Notes under the pieces: generated by a model
Seen by the model: only the letters and a program-made list of their open reading frames with translations
The model's database searches: none
What the model was told of the DNA's origin: nothing
Shown here: piece by piece, positions 41,676 through 47,529 of the stretch
Layout: each line of letters begins with the position of its first letter
How positions within the stretch are numbered: the stretch's first letter is position 1
Origin: an uncultured Eubacteriales bacterium
GTDB lineage: Bacteria; Bacillota; Clostridia; Oscillospirales; Acutalibacteraceae
Assembly: GCA_900316495.1 (NCBI GenBank)
Contig: ONDC01000013.1
Span: forward strand, 1 to 47,529
Reading direction: 5' to 3'
DNA length: 47,529 nucleotides
Position numbers and translations under genes: made by a program

Positions 41676-41708
41676 AACCGCATCCGCCATAATACTCATT
41701 GAATAATA

Positions 41709-41757
41709 ACAACCCGCACATCAGACTTGCGAATGATGTGCGGGTTGTTTGCTTATT
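41709..41757. terminator. Bidirectional terminator ending the envelope operon
   Basis: CAACCCGCACATCA and TGATGTGCGGGTTG form a perfect 14-bp stem, followed by TTTGCTTATTTC; the opposite strand ends in AT-rich sequence for the convergent gene remnant. Confidence 0.85.
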
Positions 41758-41778
41758 TCTGTGAAGTCAGGAGAAATG

Positions 41779-42902
41779 CTATCTCACGCTGCGCCTTCTG
41801 AGGATCATGCCGATGGCAAGCATGGAGAGAATGGCGAGATTATACGCCAGAACAACAGGCAGGACGCCTTCGCCTGTGCCGGGGGAGAAAGGCGTTTCAG
41901 GCTTCTTCTCCGGGTCGGGCGCCAGCTTCTTTGTCCACTGCGCCGTGAGAATCACACTGCTGTCCACCGTAACCACGTCACCGCCGCTGTAGAGACCGTT
42001 AGCCGCCAGCACCCTTGGCGCAACAACCGTGCCACTGCCGCTGGGAGCGGGATTCGGGTCAGGCTGCGCCTTGGTCAGCTTCCAGCCCACAAAGGTATAA
42101 CCCTCGCGAACGTATCGCAGCTCATCGGAATCGTTGGCAAGCACCTTGTGATTGGCCTTGCCGTCCGCGCCTGCCGTCACCGGGAAGTCATGCGACTCGC
42201 CGAGCGCGGCGGTGTAGCCCTCGTCACCCGGCTCAAGACCGCTGTGATAGGTAATGGTGTACACCACAGGTTCGGGAGGATTCTCTACGAACCTGCCGGT
42301 CAGCAAAACGTCGGATTCCGGCATGATAAAGGTCACGTCGTCGCCTGCGGACTGAATCAACGCAAGACCGTCGGGCACTTCGGCATTCCAGCCGTCAAAG
42401 ACAAGATCCGGAAGCGATATTGGTACGGACCGGAGAGACGCTTACCCTCCTCGTTGTTCGCCTTCCGGTAATAGTACATATCCTTGCCGACGAATTTATA
42501 GCCTTTCTCCTGCAGGCGGTTGTACTTGAGGAGATAGTATCCGTTCACAAAATGTAATGAATTGTCATCTTCCTCAAGAACCTCCTCCCACTCGCCGGAT
42601 TCATTGACCGGAAGGGCAGTCAGCTCATCCGTGCCGGAGGGGATGCTGTCGCTGACATAATGCTCCGCCGCCGGTGTGTCCGTCTTGCCCAGATTCCTGT
42701 TGTATTTGAGGATAAACACCCGGCGCGGTTCCCAGATCGCGGTGAGGTAGGTCACGGTGGGATTGCCGGCGTTGGTGTACCAGTTTTTGAAAAAATCCGG
42801 TTCAAAATTCCCGCTGGTCGGAATGGTGAGGTCGCCATTAGTGTTGATGTTGACATATCTTCCGTGGAAAGCGGTTTGTGAATAGCCGCTCTGCGCTCCT
42901 GA
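41779..42902 (-). pseudogene. Remnant of a sortase-anchored InlB-repeat surface protein
   Basis: The minus strand holds a C-terminal protein end in two frames. Frame one runs from a stop at 42903 without any start codon (GRYVNINTNGDLTIPTSGNF, FFKNWYTNAGNPTVTYLTAIWEP). Near 42425 it shifts to a second frame (VPISLPDLVFDGWNAEVPDG, YTFVGWKLTK, VILTAQWTKK) that ends with a sorting-type signal: SPGTGE, a hydrophobic helix and RRRSVR. The InlB-type beta repeats are typical of large surface proteins. The 5' part is missing, replaced by the 3' end of the lipoprotein gene at 42912, and the frameshift confirms decay. Confidence 0.8.
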
Positions 42903-42911
42903 TCATTGAGT

Positions 42912-43775
42912 TTAATCGTTTAGTACGTCGGTGTTATCCAACTTTTCGGCGGTTTTCTCGATGTACTCATCATCCGCGCTCTCCACCACACCTTCTGTCA
43001 AGTCTCCGTTGAATTTCGCCGTCAGGAAGAAGTTCACCGCGTCGCCGCCGTTCTCCTGCACGTATTCATAATCGTACCAGCCGAGCGTCATGGAGCCGTC
43101 CTCCGCGTTGAAATCGATGATCTCCACATCCGTCGTGTGGAAATACATCAGCTCCGCGTAATCCGTCAGAAGCGTAATCACGTCGCGGATGCGGAAGGAC
43201 TGGCACAGATCGTCCGAGTAGAGAAGGTACGACTTACACATCGCATGCGAGACCATGATGATATACACCCGCTTGCCCGATATTCTCACACCCTGCGGAG
43301 AGGCGTCCGAATAAAACGCGCCATCCACGATGCTCCAGCTTTTGCCCTTGTCCGACGTGTATTCAAGGTAGAAGCCGCTGTGTCCCGCGCCGGAAAACAC
43401 CGGGTCACCCACAAGGAACACCCCGGTTCCCGCAGTCTTGTCAAAGGCACTTGTGCCATACTCCTTAACAAAGGCGTTGCGCGCGCTTTTGGAGACCTTC
43501 ACCTTGTCGCCGCCGAATACCTTCTGCGCCGCCGACCTCTCATATTCAAAGCCTCCGTTCTCCCTGAATTCCTTGCTCACAGCCTGGTCGAATGCCACCG
43601 GCGTGTCGTCGGTATAGTACCACGGGTCGCTGAGAATCATCTGCAACCGCGCAGCAGCATCCTCATCGACCGGATTGTCCTCCTCGTCCTCCCCGCAAGC
43701 GCACAGCATTCCCAGCGAAAGAAACGCCGCCAGCAGGACTGCCGTCAAGCGGAGGACAGGCTTACTGTTTTTCAA
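42912..43775 (-). CDS. Hypothetical lipoprotein, 287 residues
   Basis: The product has a signal peptide with lipobox MLCAC (Cys near residue 27) and a soluble domain reminiscent of sialidase/Asp-box or BNR-type beta propellers (LEYTSDKGKSWSIVDGAFY, SGKRVYIIMVSHAM, YLLYSDDLCQSFRIRDVI). Two such blades are visible, fewer than a full propeller. Function unknown. No ribosome binding site stands out; the upstream gap to the dehydrogenase gene is 33 bases on the same strand, so co-transcription is possible. Confidence 0.78.
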   Translation of the reverse strand: MKNSKPVLRLTAVLLAAFLSLGMLCACGEDEEDNPVDEDAAARLQMILSDPWYYTDDTPVAFDQAVSKEFRENGGFEYERSAAQKVFGGDKVKVSKSARNAFVKEYGTSAFDKTAGTGVFLVGDPVFSGAGHSGFYLEYTSDKGKSWSIVDGAFYSDASPQGVRISGKRVYIIMVSHAMCKSYLLYSDDLCQSFRIRDVITLLTDYAELMYFHTTDVEIIDFNAEDGSMTLGWYDYEYVQENGGDAVNFFLTAKFNGDLTEGVVESADDEYIEKTAEKLDNTDVLND

Positions 43776-43808
43776 TCTGCACCACCTCGATCATCTACGT
43801 CATCCGCG

Positions 43809-44957
43809 TCACACCATGATTCTGCGGTAAAGCGACTTCAGTTCCTCGACGTTCGTTTCTCTCGGATTGCCGGGACGGCAGGCGTCGTCATACGCGTCCT
43901 GCGCCAGACGATCCAGATCCTCTTCCCGCACCCTTTCGTTCTTCTCGGGAATTCCCACGTCGACGGAAAGCTGACGCACCGCGTCGACTGCCGCTTTTCT
44001 GTATTCCTCCGCCGTCATTTCGTCCACGCCCTTAACGCCCATGGCGCGAGCGATCTCGCGGAATTTCTCCCCGGTGTATTCCTGATTGTATTCCATGACG
44101 ATGGGCAGCATCATCGCGCAGGCCACGCCGTGCGGGGTATCGTAATGCGCCCCCAGCGTGTGGGCAATCGAATGGGCGATGCCCAGACCGACGTTGGAGA
44201 AGCCCATGCCCGCCACGTATTGTGCCAGCGCCATGCCCTCGCGATCCTCCGGTCTGTTTTCGACCGCTCCGCGCAGGTGCTTCGCAATCAGGCGGATGGC
44301 TTCCAGGTGGAACATGTCGGTCATTTCCCACGCGGCCTTTGTCGTGTAGCCCTCGATGGCGTGGGTCAGGGCGTCCATGCCGGTCGCGGCGGTAAGTCCC
44401 TTCGGCATCGACGACATCATCTCCGGATCGACCACGGCGAATTCGGGAATGTCATGCTCGTCCACGCAGACGAATTTGCGTTCCCTCTCCGTGTCGGTGA
44501 TGACGTAGTTGATCGTGACCTCGGCAGCGGTTCCCGCAGTCGTCGGCACGGCGATGGTCGGCACCGCGTGATGCTTCGTAGGCGCAACGCCCTCCAGCGA
44601 GCGCACATCCTCGAATTCGGGATTGGTGATGATCACACCGATGGCCTTGGCGGTGTCCATCGACGAACCGCCTCCGATGGTGATGATGGAGTCCGCGCCG
44701 CATTCCCTGAATGCCTTGACGCCGTCCCTGACGTTCTCAACTGTCGGATTGGGCTTGATGCCTGAATAGACCGTGAAGGGGATGCCCGCCTCCTTCAGCA
44801 GATCCGTCACCTTCGCCGTCACCCCGAACTTCACAAGATCCGGGTCGGAACAGACAAAGACGTGCCTGAAGTTTTTCGAGGCGACAATGCCGGGAATCTC
44901 CCGGATCGCGCCCTTGCCGTGGAACGAAACTGTGTTGAGTATGATTCTGTTTGCCAT
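43809..44957 (-). CDS. Iron-containing alcohol dehydrogenase
   Basis: The 382-residue protein is a full-length group III (Fe-dependent) alcohol dehydrogenase: NAD-binding GGGSSMDTAKAIG (about 95-107), the substrate/metal region TAAGTAAEVTINYVI, TGMDALTHAIEGY with the metal His, and GLGIAHSIAHTLGAHYDTPHGVACAMML with the C-terminal metal His residues. It would interconvert alcohols or 1,2-diols such as lactaldehyde/propanediol and aldehydes with NAD(P)H. The ATG at 44957 follows AAGGAGG by seven bases. It is divergent from the malate/lactate-dehydrogenase-family gene. Confidence 0.96.
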   Translation of the reverse strand: MANRIILNTVSFHGKGAIREIPGIVASKNFRHVFVCSDPDLVKFGVTAKVTDLLKEAGIPFTVYSGIKPNPTVENVRDGVKAFRECGADSIITIGGGSSMDTAKAIGVIITNPEFEDVRSLEGVAPTKHHAVPTIAVPTTAGTAAEVTINYVITDTERERKFVCVDEHDIPEFAVVDPEMMSSMPKGLTAATGMDALTHAIEGYTTKAAWEMTDMFHLEAIRLIAKHLRGAVENRPEDREGMALAQYVAGMGFSNVGLGIAHSIAHTLGAHYDTPHGVACAMMLPIVMEYNQEYTGEKFREIARAMGVKGVDEMTAEEYRKAAVDAVRQLSVDVGIPEKNERVREEDLDRLAQDAYDDACRPGNPRETNVEELKSLYRRIMV

Positions 44958-45117
44958 TTTTCTGCCTCCTTGCATTATTTTGTGTGAAGTGTGCTTATCT
45001 ATTAATCATTATATATTAAATTTTCCCATTATTCATGGATATTTTGTTAATTATTTTCATCGTCATTCCCCGTTCAGTCTGTTCTGAAGAAGTGGATCAT
45101 GAATTCTCTCCCCGCTC

Positions 45118-45146
45118 TTGACTTTCTTCTCCATTTGATTTATAAT
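45118..45146 (+). promoter_or_regulatory. sigma-A promoter of the malate/lactate dehydrogenase-family gene
   Basis: TTGACT (45118-45123), 17-base spacer, TATAAT (45141-45146). The divergent region 44958-45117 is AT-rich and should hold the promoter of the alcohol dehydrogenase gene; I see no clear box there. Confidence 0.8.
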
Positions 45147-45220
45147 AAGATTAGACAAATATTGAATATATTTATCAGTATTTTTTATGAATACAGTCAA
45201 TTTTACAGGAGGCAACTACT

Positions 45221-46339
45221 ATGGAAAAAGCAGAAACAAGACCCTATATTCCGTGGGAACTGGCAGAGCAATTCATGACCGATGTGTTCGTGCATTACGG
45301 CGTGCCGGAGGAGGACGCGAAAATCTGCACCGACGTGCTTCTTGAATCCGACCGCAGGGGCATAGAGAGCCACGGCTGCAACCGCTTCAAGCCAATCTAT
45401 CTCGACCGCATTAAGGCGGGAACGCTGCTTCCCGTCACCAAGACCGATATTGTCAAGGAGACCCCCACCACCGTCGTCATGGACGCCAACAACGGCATGG
45501 GTATGGTCGCCAGCTACCGCATGATGAACCTGCTCATCGAAAAGGCAAAAACCTACGGCATGGCGGGCGGCACCATCTTCAATTCCACCCATTACGGCAT
45601 CGCCGGCTACTGGACAAGCATGGCGGAAAAGGCGGGCATGATCGGCATTACCGGCACCAACGCCCGTCCCTCCGTCGCGCCTACCTTCGGTGTGGAGCCG
45701 ATGATGGGCACCAATCCCCTCACCTTCTCCCTTCCCACTGACGAGGCATTCGCCTTCAATTTCGACTGCGCCACCTCCATCGTCCAGAACGGCAAGATCG
45801 AATATTACATGCGCTCCGGCAAGCCGACCCCCGCTGGTCTTGTCATCACCGAGGACGGCGGCACCATGACCGATTCCGCGCAGATACTCAAGGACATGCG
45901 CGCAGGCAAATGCTCGCTGCTTCCTCTCGGCGGCATGGGCGAGGAAACCGGCGGCTACAAGGGATACGGCTTCACAGCAATCGTGGAAATTCTTTCGGCA
46001 GCCCTCGCGGGCGGTCCCTTTATGAAGGATCTCACTGGCAAAAACCCCGACGGCAGCAACAAGCTCTTCCGTCTCGGCCATTTCTTCTTCGTAATTAATC
46101 CGGAATTCTTCATGGGTCTCGACACCTTCCGACACACCGCCGGCGAAATCTGCCGCGAGCTGCGGAAGGCGGAAAAAGCCCCCGGCGCGGAGCGTATCTA
46201 CACCGCCGGCGAAAAGGAATACTTAGCGTGGCTCGACCGCAAGGACAAGGGCGTCCCCGTTGGTGACGCCATCCAAAAGGAATTCATCGCCCTGCGGGAT
46301 GAATGCGGGCTGGATTACAAATTCCCGTTCGAGAAGTAA
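45221..46339 (+). CDS. Malate/L-lactate dehydrogenase-family oxidoreductase (MDH/YiaK type)
   Basis: The 372-residue protein belongs to the Ldh_2 (malate/L-sulfolactate/ureidoglycolate/YiaK) family, which has a fold unrelated to Rossmann-type lactate dehydrogenase. Motifs are VLLESDRRGIESHGCNRF (with Ser-His), TIFNSTHYGIAGYW (with the catalytic His), GTNARPSVAPTFG and EETGGYKGYGFTAIVEILSAAL. The enzyme reduces or oxidises a 2-hydroxy acid with NAD(P)H; the exact substrate is not predictable. AGGAGG lies about nine bases before the ATG. It shares a promoter region with the divergent alcohol dehydrogenase. Confidence 0.95.
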   Translation: MEKAETRPYIPWELAEQFMTDVFVHYGVPEEDAKICTDVLLESDRRGIESHGCNRFKPIYLDRIKAGTLLPVTKTDIVKETPTTVVMDANNGMGMVASYRMMNLLIEKAKTYGMAGGTIFNSTHYGIAGYWTSMAEKAGMIGITGTNARPSVAPTFGVEPMMGTNPLTFSLPTDEAFAFNFDCATSIVQNGKIEYYMRSGKPTPAGLVITEDGGTMTDSAQILKDMRAGKCSLLPLGGMGEETGGYKGYGFTAIVEILSAALAGGPFMKDLTGKNPDGSNKLFRLGHFFFVINPEFFMGLDTFRHTAGEICRELRKAEKAPGAERIYTAGEKEYLAWLDRKDKGVPVGDAIQKEFIALRDECGLDYKFPFEK

Positions 46340-46402
46340 GATTCTTCCCGCAAGCATCAAATGGCGGGGAAGCCTCGACCGTTCAACGTCGGATGAAAAA
46401 TC

Positions 46403-46452
46403 AAAAATCTTCCGCGGCAGTCCCCTTTCAAGGGACGCACGGAAGATTTTTT
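46403..46452. terminator. Bidirectional terminator after the Ldh_2-family gene
   Basis: AAAAATCTTCCG and CGGAAGATTTTTT surround an inner hairpin GTCCC/GGGAC (46420-46436); A and T tracts allow function on both strands. Confidence 0.85.
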
Positions 46453-46589
46453 CTGTCTTCTGCGGCTTATCCCGCAATCAGCTCGGCATATTCTCTGACC
46501 TCGTTTTCCGTCAGACCGGTGTATTCCGCGATCTCCTCGGTCGTCAGGTTACCGCGCTTAATCATGCGGAGAGCGGTCTTTGTGGCGCG

Positions 46590-46820
46590 CTCCCTTGCTT
46601 CCGCTTGGGCTTCGGCTCTTGCTTCCGCTTCAGCTCTTGCCTCTGCTTCGGCTCTTACTCTTGCTTCCGCTTCGGCTTTTGCCCTTTCCGTTTCGGCTTT
46701 TGCTTTCGCTTCCGCTTCAACTCTTGCTTTTTCCGCTTCGGCTCTTGCTTTTTCCGCTTCGGCTCTTACTCTTGCCTCCGCTTCGGCTTTTGCCCTTTCC
46801 GCCTCGGCTCTTGCTTCGGC
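46590..46820. repeat. Low-complexity Ala-Glu-Arg coding repeat
   Basis: Degenerate copies of GCTTCCGCTTCGGCTCTT and similar words encode an [16 protein letters not shown] coiled coil on the minus strand. Near-identical units make slippage likely. Confidence 0.8.
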
Positions 46821-46882
46821 TAACTCCTCGGCTGCCATTCTGCGGCCGATGTAACTCCTCGGCTGCCATTCTGCGGCCGATG
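46821..46882. repeat. Perfect 31-bp tandem duplication that breaks the Rpn gene
   Basis: Positions 46821-46851 and 46852-46882 are identical (each begins TAACTCCTCGGCTGCC). Each copy encodes part of GRRMAAEEL on the minus strand. Since 31 is not a multiple of three, the second copy shifts the frame; removing one copy restores an uninterrupted gene. Confidence 0.97.
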
Positions 46883-47529
46883 TCAATGCCCTCCTGTTTT
46901 ACCTCTTCCCATATCTCACACATCTTTTTTGCCTCCTTGCTGTCTTTCTTGAACGGCTCTGTCCTTTGTCTGAGCGTCTGATACTTCATCCTCTCCGGGT
47001 CGGGACAGTTGAAGTCGTGCATCAGTCTGCCAAGGGGAGAATCATCCCTGTACGACCCGTTCACATAAATGATGTGAGAACGGTCGTCGAAGCGGTTGCC
47101 CGATTCCTCGATCACACGGTGAATGTGGTATATCAGCCGCCCCTCGCCCAGCACGTCGTTCTCGGTAATGAAGATAACGAACGTCTGCGGCAGCAGGTCG
47201 TAATCCTCCGCCGATCGCAGCATATTCACGTCGATCATGCTGCTGATGTACCTCGCGCGCTTCGGCTTCGCTCCCCTTCCGTCCCGCTGCACCTCTATGT
47301 TGTAAAGCGCTCCCGTCGCATCGGTGGCAAACACGTCCAGGATCACCGAATGTCCCTGCAGGTTCTTGATCGAATGCTGCGTCCGCAGCTCCGTCACCAC
47401 AAGGCTGTCATTGTCCATGATGATCCGCAGAATGAACTGCGCTCCCTCCTTGTCGTCCTTGAAGCACACCCGGAAGAAGTCGTCGTCCATCAGACGCAGC
47501 CGCCTGATTCTCTCCCTGTCGCGCGGCGA

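Larger units (their letters stand above)
46467..47529 (-). pseudogene. Rpn-family PD-(D/E)XK nuclease/transposase-like gene, frameshifted and cut by the right edge
   Basis: Reading from the right edge the frame gives ERIRRLRLMDDDFFRVCFK (a family-typical opening), the catalytic-type region ILDVFATDATGALYNIEVQRDG (D-x9-E-x-Q), RARYISSMIDV and FVIFITENDVLG, then a basic helical segment. Near 46851-46882 the frame shifts and continues as [20 protein letters not shown], with a long Ala/Glu/Arg coiled-coil repeat and a final domain that ends [12 protein letters not shown]. The shift is caused by a perfect 31-bp tandem duplication. The 5' end lies outside the window. It resembles the gene at 22002 in architecture but not in tail sequence. 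Confidence 0.85.

Noticed and set aside
43137-44765. A 542-codon plus-strand open frame
   Set aside because: It lies antisense to the lipoprotein and the iron alcohol dehydrogenase genes, both with clear motifs, and is Arg/His-rich as expected for a shadow.

Overview
The window looks like chromosomal DNA of a spore-forming Clostridia bacterium, most likely of the Ruminococcaceae/Oscillospiraceae type. The reasons are a moderately GC-rich genome, AGGAGG ribosome binding sites, near-consensus sigma-A promoters, an adjacent spoIIGA-sigE pair, a leucine T-box in front of leuA, BceAB/LytTR-type transporter operons and Rpn-family genes with long low-complexity tails. There are no rRNA or tRNA genes, no CRISPR array and no intact insertion sequence. 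The family is inferred from gene content only.

Left part (1-20.9 kb). After an edge fragment and a membrane acyltransferase comes a minus-strand antibiotic-sensing operon (ABC ATPase, permease, response regulator, broken sensor kinase). Next are a GNAT/SIMPL pair, an acyltransferase-like gene that may be leaderless, the rplM-rpsI ribosomal operon, a repeat-rich membrane protein, a lipoprotein, a PadR regulator, a tiny membrane protein under a palindromic operator, a large orphan protein that I read as a divergent RtcB-like ligase with extra N-terminal domains, a diacylglycerol-kinase-type lipid kinase, a MerR/TipAS regulator with its own 19-bp-spacer promoter, a Cys-rich hypothetical protein, and a LytTR-DUF3021-ABC operon.

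Middle part (21-34.7 kb). Here lie a signal-peptidase-like membrane protein coupled to a zinc-ribbon protein, an Rpn-family PD-(D/E)XK protein, T-box-controlled leuA, an S1-domain protein, spoIIGA-sigE (mother-cell sigma factor and its activating protease), an ADP-ribosylglycohydrolase, DAHP synthase, an aquaporin, a YigZ/IMPACT protein and two pairs of paralogous small lipoproteins.

Right part (34.7-47.5 kb). A tightly packed plus-strand envelope operon, with a perfect TTGACA-17-TATAAT promoter, encodes a membrane-anchored CotH-kinase-like protein, a Cthe_2159-type carbohydrate-binding lipoprotein, a VTC-type polyphosphate polymerase, a lipoprotein, a DUF4956 membrane protein and an SH3/polysaccharide-deacetylase lipoprotein. 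This is the best candidate for a little-described system: surface protein phosphorylation and/or polyphosphate made at the envelope. It is followed by a decayed sortase-anchored surface protein, a lipoprotein, a divergent pair of dehydrogenases (iron alcohol dehydrogenase and malate/lactate dehydrogenase family) and a second Rpn-family gene, broken by a perfect 31-bp tandem duplication and running off the right edge.

Three genes are interrupted: the sensor kinase at 1553-2456, the surface protein at 41779-42902 and the Rpn gene at 46467-47529. Each has a visible molecular cause or position. All coordinates of regulatory sites come from reading the sequence by eye.
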